Positions 36,501-49,700 of a DNA stretch of 64,000 bases are shown here, one piece after another; within the stretch, counting starts at the first letter, position 1; every line of letters starts with the position of its first letter. The notes beneath the pieces are model-generated. The model had not been told where the DNA came from, ran no database searches, and saw nothing but the letters and a program-made list of their open reading frames with translations. Origin of the DNA: Ptiloglossa arizonensis. Its lineage: Eukaryota; Arthropoda; Insecta; Hymenoptera; Colletidae. The position numbers were made by a program, and so were the translations under genes. The stretch is from contig NW_027478524.1 in assembly GCF_051014685.1 (NCBI RefSeq), forward strand, positions 868,001-932,000. Reading direction: 5' to 3'.

Positions 36501-39381
36501 GGGTTGAGACACCATCAAAATTTTCGCAAGTCTGATACACGATAACAACAACTGGAGTGGCCTAGGGGAAAAGTACACACAGCAATGTAATCGGGCGAGT
36601 TTCTACTTTCAGATACAACAGGAATTTCTCGAATTCGTCAATCCGTTCGCGATATATGGGAGTTTGAAGTTAAGGAATGGTTGAGGGACCATAAAAATAT
36701 TCGCTGGTCTGATACTCGAAACCAATAACTGGAATGGCCTAGGGGAAAAGTACACATACCATTGTAATCGGGCGAGTTTCTACTTTCACATGCAACAGGA
36801 ATTTCTCATGTTAGTCAATCCGTTCGCGAGATGTGGGAGATTGAAGTTCAGGAATGGTTGAGATACGATCAAAATTTTCGCAAGTCTGATACTCGAAACC
36901 AATAACTACAATGGCCCAGGGGAAAAACACACATACCGTTGTAATTGGGAGAGTTTCTACTTTCAGATGCAACAGGAATTTCTCGAGTTCGTCAATCCGT
37001 TCGCGAGAAATGGGAGATTGAATTTAAGGAATGGTTGAGGAACGATCAAAATTTTCGCAAGTCTGATACTCGAAACCAATAACTACAAAGGCCTACGGGA
37101 AAAATACACATACCTTTGTAATCGGGCGAGTTTCCACTTTCAGATGCAACAGGAATTTCTCGAGTTCGTCAATCCGTTCGCGAGATGTGGGAGTCTGAAG
37201 TTATGGAATGGTTGAGAAACCACCAAAATTTTCGCAATTCTGATGCTAGAAACGAATAACTGGAATGGCCTAGGGGAAAAGTACACACACCATTGTAATC
37301 GGGCGAGTTTCTACTTTCAGATGCAACAGGAATTTCTCGAGTTCATCAATCCGTTCGCGAGATATGGGAGTTTGAAGTTAAGGAATGGTTGAGAAACTAT
37401 CAAAATTTTCGCAAGTCTGATACTCGAAACCAATAACTACAAAGGCCTCGGGGAAAAACACACATATCTTTGTAATCGAGCGAGTTTCTACTTTCAGATG
37501 CAACAGGAATTTCTCCAGTTCGTCAATCCGTTCGCGAGATATGGGAGTTTGAAGTTAAGGAATGGTTGAGAAACAATCAAAATTTTCGCTGGTCTGATAC
37601 TCGAAACCAATAACTGGAATGGCCTAGGCGAAAAGTACACACACCACTGTAATCGGGCGAGTTTCTACTTTCAGATGCAACAGGAATTTCTCGAGTTCGT
37701 CAACCCGTTCCCGAGATATGGGAGTTTGAGGTTAAGGAAAGGGTGAGAAACCTTCAAAATTTTCGCAAGTCTGATACTCGAAAGCAATAACTACAATGGC
37801 CTAGGGGAAAAATACACATACCCTTATAATTGGGAGAGTTTCAACTTTCACATGCAACAGGAATTTCTCGAGTTCGTCAACCAGTTCGCGAGATATGGGA
37901 GTTTGAAGTTAAGGAATGGTTGAGGAACCATCAAAATATTCGCTGGTCTGATACTCGAAACCATTAACTGGGATGGACTAGGGGAAAAGTACACACACCA
38001 TTGTAATCGGGCGAGTTTCTACTTTCAGATGCAACAGGAATTTCACGAGTTCGTCAATCCGTTCGCGAGAAATGGGAGTTTGGAGTTAAGGAATGGTTGA
38101 GAAACCATCAAAATTTTCGCAATTCGGATTCTAGAAACGAATAACTGGAATGGCCTAGGGGAAAAGTACACACACCATTGTAGTCGATCGACTTTCTACT
38201 TTCAGATGCAATAGGAAATAAACGAGTTCGTCAATCCGTTCGCGAGATATGGGAGCTTGATATTAAGGAATGGTTGAGAAACCATCAAAATTTTCGCTGG
38301 TCTGATACTCGAAACCAGTAACTGGAATGGCCTAGGGGAAAAGTACACACACCGTTGTAATCGGGCGAGTTTCTACTTTCAGATGCAACAGGAATTTCTC
38401 GACTTCGTCAATCCGTTCGCGAAATATCGGAGTTTGGAGTTATGAGAGGGTTGAGACACCATCAAAATTTTCGCAAGTCTGATACACGATAACAACAACT
38501 GGAGTGGCCTAGGGGAAAAGTACACACAGCAATGTAATCGGGCGAGTTTCTACTTTCAGATACAACAGGAATTTCTCGAATTCGTCAATCCGTTCGCGAT
38601 ATATGGGAGTTTGAAGTTAAGGAATGGTTGAGGGACCATAAAAATATTCGCTGGTCTGATACTCGAAACCAATAACTGGAATGGCCTAGGGGAAAAGTAC
38701 ACATACCATTGTAATCGGGCGAGTTTCTACTTTCACATGCAACAGGAATTTCTCATGTTAGTCAATCCGTTCGCGAGATGTGGGAGATTGAAGTTCAGGA
38801 ATGGTTGAGATAGGATCAAAATTTTCGCAAGTCTGATACTCGAAACCAATAACTACAATGGCCCAGGGGAAAAACACACATACCGTTGTAATTGGTAGAG
38901 TTTCTACTTTCAGATGCAACAGGAATTTCTCGAGTTCGTCAATCCGTTCGCGAGAAATGGGAGATTGAATTTAAGGAATGGTTGAGGAACGATCAAAATT
39001 TTCGCAAGTCTGATACTCGAAACCAATAACTACAAAGGCCTACGGGAAAAATACACATACCTTTGTAATCGGGCGAGTTTCCACTTTCAGATGCAACAGG
39101 AATTTCTCGAGTTCGTCAATCCGTTCGCGAGATGTGGGAGTCTGAAGTTATGGAATGGTTGAGAAACCATCAAAATTTTCGCAATTCTGATGCTAGAAAC
39201 GAATAACTGGAATGGCCTAGGGGAAAAGTACACACACCATTGTAATCGGGCGAGTTTCTACTTTCAGATGCAACAGGAATTTCACGAGTTCGTCAATCCG
39301 TTCGCGAGAAATGGGAGTTTGGAATTAAGGAATGGTTGAGAAACCATCAAAATTTTCGCAATTCGGATTCTAGAAACGAAT
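33541..39381 (+). repeat. 11-monomer higher-order repeat (1947 bp), three copies
   Basis: The landmark agctac / aactac before aaaggcctcgggg is at 33541, 35488 and 37435, and the landmark cagtaactgg is at 34422, 36369 and 38316. All steps are exactly 1947 bp, equal to 11 x 177. Copies are near identical over most of their length. They differ in blocks: copy 1 has ctcaagttcg at 34858 where copies 2 and 3 have ctcatgttag. A related stretch is at 29825-31130, 3716 bp upstream of copy 1 (21 monomers minus one base). Confidence 0.92.
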
Positions 39382-39420
39382 AACTGGAATGGCCTAGGGG
39401 AAAAGTACACACACCATTGT

Positions 39421-41384
39421 AGTCGATCGACTTTCTACTTTCAGATGCAAAAGGAAATTCTCGAGTTCGTCAATCCGTTCGCGAGATATGGGAGTTTGAA
39501 GTTAAGGAATGGTTGGGAAACCCTCAAAATTTTCGCAAGTCTGATACTCGAAACCAATAACTACAAAGGCCTAGGGGAAAATACACATACCTTTGTAATC
39601 GGGCGGGTTTCCACTCTCAGATGCAACAGGAATTTCTCGAGTTCGTCAATCCGTTCGCGAGATATGGGAGTTTGAAGTTAAGGAATGGTTGAGAAACCAT
39701 CAACATTTTCGCAAGTCTGATACTCGAAACCAAGAACTGGATTGGCCTAGGGGAAAAGTACACACACCATTGTAATCGGGCATGTTTCTACTTTCAGATG
39801 CAACAGGAATTTCTCGAGTTCGTCAATCCGTTCGCGAGAAATGGGAGTTTGAAGTTAAGGAATGGTTGAGAAACTATCAAAATTTTCGCAAGTCTGATAC
39901 TCGAAACCAATAACAACAATGGCCTAGGGGAAAATACACATACCTTTGTAATCGGGCGAGTTTCCACTTTCAGATGCAACAGGAATTTCTCGAGTTCGTC
40001 AATCCGTTCGCGAGATATGGGAGTTTGAAGTTAAGGAATGGTTGAGAAACCTTCGAAATTTGCGAAATTCTGATGCTAGAAACGAATAACTGGAATGGCC
40101 TAGGGGAAAAGTTCACACACCATTCAAATCGGGCGAGTCTCTCCTTTCAGATGCAACAGGAATTTCTCGAGTTCGTCAATCCGTTCGCGAGATATGGGAG
40201 TTTGAAGTTAAGGAATGATTGAGAAACCATCGAAATTTGCGAAATTCTGATGCTAGAAACGAATAACTGGAATGTCCTAGGGGAAAAGTACACACACCAT
40301 TCTAATCGGGCGAGTGTCTACTTTCAGATGCAACAGGAATTTCTGGAGTTCGTCAATCCGTTAGCGAGATATGGGAGTTTGAGGTTAAGGAAAGGTTGAG
40401 AAACCTTCAAAATTTGCGCAAGTCTGATACTCGAAAGCAATAACTACAATGGCCTAGGGGAAAAATACACATACCGTTATAATTGGGAGAGTTTCTACTT
40501 TCACATGCAACAGGAATTTCTCGAGTTCGTCAACTAGTTCGCGCGATATGGGAGTTTGAAGTTAAGGAATGGTTGAGAATCCATCAAAATTTTCGCAAGT
40601 CTGACACTCGAAACCAATAACTACAAAGGCCTAGGGGCAAAATACACATACCGTTGTAACTGGGAGAGTTTCTACTTTCAGATGCAACAGAAATTATTCG
40701 GATTCGTCAATCCGTTCGCGAAATGTCGGAGTTCCGAGTTAAGAGATGGTTGAGAAACCATCAAAATTTTCGCAAGTCTGATATTCGATAACAATAACTG
40801 GAGTGGCCTAGGGGAAAAGTACACACAGCATTGTAATCGGGCGAGTTTCTACTTTCAGATACAACAGGAATTTCTCGAGTTCGTCAATCCGTTCGCGAGA
40901 TGTGGGAGATTGAAGTTCAGGAATGGTTGAGAAACGATAAAAATTTTCGCAAGTCTGATACTCGAAACCAATAACTACAATGGCCCAGGGGAAAAACACA
41001 CATACCGTTGTAATTGGGAGAGTTTCTACTTTCAGATGCAACAGGAATTTCTCGAGTTCGTCAATCCGTTCGCGAGAAATGGGAGATTGAAGTTAAGGAA
41101 TGGTTGAGGAACGTTCAAAATTTTCGCAATTCTGATACTCGAAACGAATAACTACAAAGGCCTACGGGAAAAATACACATACCTTTGTAATCTGGCGAGT
41201 TTCCACTTTCAGATGCAACAGGAATTTCTCGAGTTCGTCAATCCGTTCGCGAGATGTGGGAGTTTGAAGTTATGGAATGGTTGAGAAACCATCAAAATTT
41301 TCGCAATTCTGATGCTAGAAACGAATAACTGGAATGGCCTAGGGGAAAAGTACACACACCATTGTAATCGGGCGAGTTTCTACT
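39421..41384 (+). repeat. About 2.0-kb satellite block, copy 1 of a 14-monomer-offset duplication
   Basis: It starts at agtcgatcgac (39421) and matches 41897-43860 almost exactly, at a constant offset of 2476 bp (14 x 177 minus 2). Differences are single bases, such as accgttgtaac here and actgttgtaac in copy 2. The match stops where this copy reads cacatgcagcagg and the other reads cagatgcaacagg. Confidence 0.88.
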
Positions 41385-41896
41385 TTCACATGCAGCAGGA
41401 ATTTCTCATGTTAGTCAATCCGTTCGCGAGATGTGGGAGATTGAAGTTCAGGAATGGTTGAGATAGGATCAAAATTTTCGCAAGTCTGATACTCGAAACC
41501 AATAACTACAATGGCCCAGGGGAAAAACACACATACCGTTGTAATTGGTAGAGTTTCTACTTTCAGATGCAACAGGAATTTCTCGAGTTCGTCAATCCGT
41601 TCGCGAGAAATGGGAGATTGAATTTAAGGAATGGTTGAGGAACGATCAAAATTTTCGCAAGTCTGATACTCGAAACCAATAACTACAAAGGCCTACGGGA
41701 AAAATACACATACCTTTGTAATCGGGCGAGTTTCCACTTTCAGATGCAACAGGAATTTCTCGAGTTCGTCAATCCGTTCGCGAGATGTGGGAGTCTGAAG
41801 TTATGGAATGGTTGAGAAACCATCAAAATTTTCGCAATTCTGATGCTAGAAACGAATAACTGGAATGGCCTAGGGGAAAAGTACACACACCATTGT

Positions 41897-43860
41897 AGTC
41901 GATCGACTTTCTACTTTCAGATGCAAAAGGAAATTCTCGAGTTCGTCAATCCGTTCGCGAGATATGGGAGTTTGAAGTTAAGGAATGGTTGGGAAACCCT
42001 CAAAATTTTCGCAAGTCTGATACTCGAAACCAATAACTACAAAGGCCTAGGGGAAAATACACATACCTTTGTAATCGGGCGGGTTTCCACTCTCAGATGC
42101 AACAGGAATTTCTCGAGTTCGTCAATCCGTTCGCGAGATATGGGAGTTTGAAGTTAAGGAATGGTTGAGAAACCATCAACATTTTCGCAAGTCTGATACT
42201 CGAAACCAAGAACTGGATTGGCCTAGGGGAAAAGTACACACACCATTGTAATCGGGCATGTTTCTACTTTCAGATGCAACAGGAATTTCTCGAGTTCGTC
42301 AATCCGTTCGCGAGAAATGGGAGTTTGAAGTTAAGGAATGGTTGAGAAACTATCAAAATTTTCGCAAGTCTGATACTCGAAACCAATAACAACAATGGCC
42401 TAGGGGAAAATACACATACCTTTGTAATCGGGCGAGTTTCCACTTTCAGATGCAACAGGAATTTCTCGAGTTCGTCAATCCGTTCGCGAGATATGGGAGT
42501 TTGAAGTTAAGGAATGGTTGAGAAACCTTCGAAATTTGCGAAATTCTGATGCTAGAAACGAATAACTGGAATGGCCTAGGGGAAAAGTTCACACACCATT
42601 CAAATCGGGCGAGTCTCTCCTTTCAGATGCAACAGGAATTTCTCGAGTTCGTCAATCCGTTCGCGAGATATGGGAGTTTGAAGTTAAGGAATGATTGAGA
42701 AACCATCGAAATTTGCGAAATTCTGATGCTAGAAACGAATAACTGGAATGTCCTAGGGGAAAAGTACACACACCATTCTAATCGGGCGAGTGTCTACTTT
42801 CAGATGCAACAGGAATTTCTGGAGTTCGTCAATCCGTTAGCGAGATATGGGAGTTTGAGGTTAAGGAAAGGTTGAGAAACCTTCAAAATTTGCGCAAGTC
42901 TGATACTCGAAAGCAATAACTACAATGGCCTAGGGGAAAAATACACATACCGTTATAATTGGGAGAGTTTCTACTTTCACATGCAACAGGAATTTCTCGA
43001 GTTCGTCAACTAGTTCGCGCGATATGGGAGTTTGAAGTTAAGGAATGGTTGAGAATCCATCAAAATTTTCGCAAGTCTGACACTCGAAACCAATAACTAC
43101 AAAGGCCTAGGGGCAAAATACACATACTGTTGTAACTGGGAGAGTTTCTACTTTCAGATGCAACAGAAATTATTCGGATTCGTCAATCCGTTCGCGAAAT
43201 GTCGGAGTTCCGAGTTAAGAGATGGTTGAGAAACCATCAAAATTTTCGCAAGTCTGATATTCGATAACAATAACTGGAGTGGCCTAGGGGAAAAGTACAC
43301 ACAGCATTGTAATCGGGCGAGTTTCTACTTTCAGATACAACAGGAATTTCTCGAATTCGTCAATCCGTTCGCGAGATGTGGGAGATTGAAGTTCAGGAAT
43401 GGTTGAGAAACGATAAAAATTTTCGCAAGTCTGATACTCGAAACCAATAACTACAATGGCCCAGGGGAAAAACACACATACCGTTGTAATTGGGAGAGTT
43501 TCTACTTTCAGATGCAACAGGAATTTCTCGAGTTCGTCAATCCGTTCGCGAGAAATGGGAGATTGAAGTTAAGGAATGGTTGAGGAACGTTCAAAATTTT
43601 CGCAATTCTGATACTCGAAACGAATAACTACAAAGGCCTACGGGAAAAATACACATACCTTTGTAATCTGGCGAGTTTCCACTTTCAGATGCAACAGGAA
43701 TTTCTCGAGTTCGTCAATCCGTTCGCGAGATGTGGGAGTTTGAAGTTATGGAATGGTTGAGAAACCATCAAAATTTTCGCAATTCTGATGCTAGAAACGA
43801 ATAACTGGAATGGCCTAGGGGAAAAGTACACACACCATTGTAATCGGGCGAGTTTCTACT
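41897..43860 (+). repeat. About 2.0-kb satellite block, copy 2
   Basis: Second copy of 39421-41384. Between the copies lies a ~510-bp stretch (41385-41896) whose origin is traced instead to 38740-39250, with the landmark gagataggatc at 38811 and 41464. The offset there, 2653 bp, is different and fits unequal exchange. Confidence 0.88.
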
Positions 43861-46280
43861 TTCAGATGCAACAGGAATTTCTCGAGTTCATCAATCCGTT
43901 CGCGAGATATGGGAGTTTGAAATTAAGGAATGGTTGAGGAACCATCAAAATTTTCGAAAGTCTGATACTTGAAACCAATAACTCCTATGGCCTAGGGCAA
44001 AAATGCACATACCGTTGTAATCGGGCGAGTTTCTGCTTTCAGATGCAACAGGAATTTCTCGAGTTCGTCAATCCGTTCGCGAGAAATGGGAGTTTGAAGT
44101 TAAGGAATGGTTGAGAAACCATCAAAATTTTCGCAAGTCTGATACTCGAAACCAATAACTACAAAGGCCTAGGTGAAAAACACACACATCTTTGCAATCG
44201 GGAGAGTTTCTACTTTCAGATGCAACAGGAATTTCTCGAGTTCGTCAATCCGTTCGCGAGATATGGGTGTTTGAAGTTAAGGAATGGTTGAGAAACCATC
44301 AAAATTTTCGTTGGGTCTGATACTCGAAACCAATAACTGGAATGGCCTAGGGGAAAAGTACACACACCATTTTAATCGGGCGAGTTTCTACTTTCAGATG
44401 CAACAGGAATTTCTCGAGTTCGTCAATCCGTTCGCGAGATATGGAAGTTTGAAGTTAAGGAATGGTTGAGGAACCATCAAAATTTTCGCAAGTCTGATAC
44501 TCGAAACCAATAACTACAAAGGCCTAGGTGAAAAACACACATATCTTTGTAATCGGGCGAGTCTCTACTTTCAGATGCAACAGGAATTTCTCGGGTTCGT
44601 CAATCCGTTCGCGAGATATGGAAGTTTGAAGTTAAGGAATGGTTGAGAAACCATCAAAATTTTGGCAGGTCTGATACTCGAAAGCAATAACTACAAAGGC
44701 CTATGGGAAAAACACACATATCTTTATAATCGGGCGAGCTTCTACTTTCAGATGCAACAGGAATTTCTCGAGTTCGTCAATCCGTTCGCGAGATATGGGA
44801 GTTTGAAGTTAAGGAATGCTTGAGAAACCATCAAAATTTTCAAAATTCTGATACTCGAAACCAATAACTACAAGGGCCTAGGGGAAAAATACACATACCG
44901 TTGTAATCGGGCGAGTTTCTACTTTCACATGCAACAGGAATTTCTCGTGTTCGTCAATCCGTTCGCGAGATATGGAAGTGTGAAGTTAAGGAATTGTTGA
45001 GCAACCATCAAAATTTTCGCTGGTCTGATACTCGAAACCAATAACTGGAATGGCCTAGGGGAAAAGTACACACACCACAGTAATCGGGCGAGTTTCTACT
45101 TTCAGATGCAACAGGAATTTCTCGAGTTCGTCAACCCGTTCGCGAGATATGGGAGTTTGAAGTTAAGGAATGCTTGAGAAACCATCAAAATTTTGGAAAT
45201 TCTGATACTCGAAACCAATAACCACAAAGGCCTAGGGGAAAAATACACATACCGTTGTAATCGGGCGAGTTTCTACTATCACATGCAACAGGAATTTCTC
45301 GAGTTCGTCAATCCGTTCGCGAGAAATGGGGGATTGAAGTTAAGGAATGGTTGAGGAACGATCAAAATTTTCGCAAGTCTGATACTCGAAACCAATAACT
45401 ACAGAGGCCTACGGGAAAAATACACATACCTTTGTAATCGGGCGAGTTTCCACTTTCAGATGCAACAGGAATTACTCGAGTTCGTCAGTCCGTTCGCGAG
45501 ATGTGGGAGCTTGAAGTTATTGAATGGTTGAGGAATCATCAAAATTTTCGCAAGTCTGATACTTGAAACCAATAACTCCTATGGCCTAGAGCAAAAATGC
45601 ACATACCGTTGTAATCGGGCGAGTTTCTGCTTTCAGATGCAATAGGAAATTCTCGAGTTCGTCAATCCGTTCGCGAGATATGGAAGTGTGAAGTTACGGA
45701 ATGGTTGAGAAACCATCAAAATTTTCGAAAGTCTGATACTCGAAACCAATATCTGGAATGGTCTAGGAGAAAACTACACACACCATTGTAATCGGGCGAG
45801 TTTCTACTTTAAGATGCAACAGGAATTTCTCGAGTTCGTCAACCCTTTCGCGAGATATGGGAGTTTGAAATACGGAATGGTTGAGAAACCATCAAAATTT
45901 TCGCAAGTCTGATAGTCGAAACCAATAACTACAAGGGCCCAGGGGAAAAACACACATGCCGTTGTAATTAGCAGAGTTTCTACTTTCGGATGCAACAGGA
46001 ATTTCTCGAGTTCGTCAATCCGTTCGCGAGATATGGGTGTTTGAAGTTAAGGAATGGTTGAGAAACCATCAAAATATTCGCAATTCTGATGCTAGAAACG
46101 AATAACTGGAATGGCCTAGGGGAAAAGTACACACACCATTGTAATCGGTCGACTTTCTACTTTCAGATGCAACAGGAAATAATCGAGTTCGTCAGTCCGT
46201 TCGCGAGATATGGGAGTTTGAAGTTAAGGAATGCTTGAGAAACCATCAAAATTTTCGCAAGTCTGAAACTCGAAACCAAT

Positions 46281-46634
46281 AACTACTTTGATCTAGGGCA
46301 AAAATACACATACCGTTGTAATCGGGCGAGTTTCTGCTTTCAGATGCAACAGAAATTTCTCGAGTTCGTCAATCCGTTCGCGAGATATGGGAGTTTGAAG
46401 TTAAGGAATGGTTGAGAAACTATCAAAATTTTCGCAAGTCTGAAACTCGAAACCAATAACTACTTTGATCTAGGGCAAAAATACACATACCGTTGTAATC
46501 GGGCGAGTTTCTGCTTTCAGATGCAACAGAAATTTCTCGAGTTCGTCAATCCGTTCGCGAGATATGGGAGTTTGAAGTTAAGGAATGGTTGAGAAACTAT
46601 CAAAATTTTCCCAAGTTTGATACTCGAAACCAAT
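46281..46634 (+). repeat. Single-monomer tandem duplication
   Basis: The unusual monomer with aactactttgatctagggc occurs at 46281 and again at 46458, exactly 177 bp apart. The two copies are nearly identical. It shows that amplification of one monomer has occurred recently. Confidence 0.85.
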
Positions 46635-46710
46635 AACTGCAATGGCCTAGGGGAAAAATATACACACCGTTGTAATCGGGCGAGATTCTACTTTCAGATG
46701 CAACAGGAAT

Positions 46711-49700
46711 TAATGGTGTTCGTCAATCCGTTCGCGAGATATGGGAGTTTGAAATTAAGGAATGGTTGAGAAACCATCAAAATTTTCGCAAGTCTGATAC
46801 TCGAAACCAATAACTACAAAGGCCTATGTGAAAAACACACATATCTTTGTAATCGGGCGAGTTTCTACTTTCAGATGCAACAGGAATTTCTCGAGTTTGT
46901 CAATCCGTTCGCGAGATATGGGAGTTTGAATTTAAGGAATGGTTGAGCAACCAACAAAATTTTCGCAAGTCTTATACTCGAAACCAATAACTGGAATGAC
47001 CTAGGGGAAGAGTACACACACCATTGTAATCGGGCGAGTTTCTGCTTCCAGGTGCAACAGGAATTTCTCGAGTTCGTCAATCCGTTCGCGAGATATGGGA
47101 GTTTGAAGTTAAGGAATGGTTGAGAAACTATCAAAATTTTCGCAAGTCTGATACTCGAAACCAATAACTACAAAGGCCTACGGGAAAAATACACATACCC
47201 TTGTAATCGGGCGAGTTTCCACTTTCAGATGCAACAGGAACTACTCGAGTTCGTCAATCCGTTCGCGAGATGTGGGAGTTTGAAGTTATTGAATGGTTGA
47301 GGTACCATCAAAATTTTCGCAAGTCTGATACTTGAAACCAATAACTCCTATGGCCTAGAGCAAAAGTGCACATACCGTTGTAATCGGGCGAGTTTCTGCT
47401 TTCAGATGCAATAGGAAATTCTCGAGTTCGTCAATCCGTTCGCGCGATATGGAAGTGTGAAGTTACGGAATGGTTGAGAAACCATCAAAATTTTCGAATG
47501 TCTGATACTCGAAACCAATATCTGGAATGGTCTAGGAGAAAACTACACACACCATTGTAATCGGGCGAGTTTCTACTTTAAGATGCAACAGGAATTTCTC
47601 GAGTTCGTCAACCCTTTCGCGAGATATGGGAGTTTGAAGATACGGAATGGTTGAGAAACAATCAAAATTTTCGCAAGTCTGATAGTCGAAACCAATAACT
47701 ACAATGGCCCAGGGGAAAAACACACATACCGTTGTAATTAGCAGAGTTTCTACTTTCGGATGCAACAGGAATTAATGGTGTTCGTCAATCCGTTCGCGAG
47801 ATATGGGAGTTTGAAATTAAGGAATGGTTGAGAAACCATCAAAATTTTCGCAAGTCTGATACTCGAAACCAATAACTACAAAGGCCTAGGTGAAAAACAC
47901 ACATATCTTTGTAATCGGGCGAGTTTCTACTTTCAGATGCAACAGGAATTTCTCGAGTTTGTCAATCCGTTCGCGAGATATGGGAGTTTGAATTTAAGGA
48001 ATGGTTGAGCAACCAACAAAATTTTCGCAAGTCTTATACTCGAAACCAATAACTGGAATGACCTAGGGGAAGAGTACACACACCATTGTAATCGGGCGAG
48101 TTTCTGCTTCCAGGTGCAACAGGAATTTCTCGAGTTCGTCAATCCGTTCGCGAGATATGGGAGTTTGAAGTTAAGGAATGGTTGAGAAACTATCAAAATT
48201 TTCGCAAGTCTGATACTTGAAACCAATAACTACAAAGCCCTAGGTGAAAAACACACATATCTTTGTAATCGGGCGAGTTTCTACTTTCAGATGCAAAAGG
48301 AAATTCTCGAGTTCGTCAATCCGTTCGCGAGAAATGGGTGTTTGAAGTTAAGGAATGGATGAGAAACTATCAAAATTTTCGCAAGTTTGATACTCGAAAC
48401 CAATAACTACAAAGGCCTAGGTGAAAAACACACATATCTTTGTAATCGGGCGAGTTTCTACTTTCGGATGCAACAGGAATTTCTCGAGTTCGTCAATCCG
48501 CTCGCGAGATATGGGAGTTTGAAGTTAAGGAATGGTTGAGAAACCATCAAAATATTCGCAATTCTGATGCTAGAAACGAATAACTGGAATGGCCTAGGGG
48601 AAAAGTACACACACCATTGTAATCGGTCGACTTTCTACTTTCAGATGCAACAAGAATTTCTCGAGTTTGTCAATCCGTTCGCGAGATATGGGAGTTTGAA
48701 CTTAAGGAATGGTTGAGCAACCAACAAAATTTTCGCAAGTCTTATACTCGAAACCAATAACTGGAATGACCTAGGGGAAGAGTACACACACCATTGTAAT
48801 CGGGCGAGTTTCTGCTTCCAGGTGCAACAGGGATTTCTCGAGTTCGTCAATCCGTTCGCGAGATATGGGAGTTTGAAGTTAAGGAATGGTTGAGAAACTA
48901 TCAAAATTTTCGCAAGTCTGATACTCGAAACCAATAACTACAAAGGCCTACGGGAAAAATACACATACCCTTGTAATCGGGCGAGTTTCCACTTTCAGAT
49001 GCAACAGGAATTACTCGAGTTCTTCAATCCGTTCGCGAGATATGGGAGTTTGAATTTAAGGAATGGTTGAGAAACCAACAAAATTTTCGCAAGTCTTATA
49101 CTCGAAACCAATAACTGGAATGACCTAGCGGAAGAGTACACACACCATTGTAATCGGGCGAGTTTCTGCTTCCAGGTGCAACTGGAATTTCTCGAGTTCG
49201 TCAATCCGTTCGCGAGATATGGGAGTTTGAAGTTAAGGAATGGTTGAGAAACCATCAACATTTTCGCAAGTCTGATACTCGAAACCAAGAACTGGAATGG
49301 CCTAGGGGAAAAGTACACACACCATTGTAATCGGGCGAGTTTCTACTTTAAGATGCAACAGGAATTTCTCGAGTTCGTCAACCCTTTCGCGAGATGTGGG
49401 AGTTTGAAGATACGGAATGGTTGAGAAACCATCAAAATTTTCGCAAGTCTGATAGTCGAAACCAATAACTACAATGGCCCAGGGGAAAAACACACATACC
49501 GTTGTAATTAGCAGAGTTTCTACTTTCGGATGCAACAGGAATTAATGGTGTTCGTCAATCCGTTCGCGAGATATGGGAGTTTGAAATTAAGGAATGGTTG
49601 AGAAACCATCAAAATTTTCGCAAGTCTGATACTCGAAACCAATAACTACAAAGGCCTAGGTGAAAAACACACATATCTTTGTAATCGGGCGAGTTTCTAC

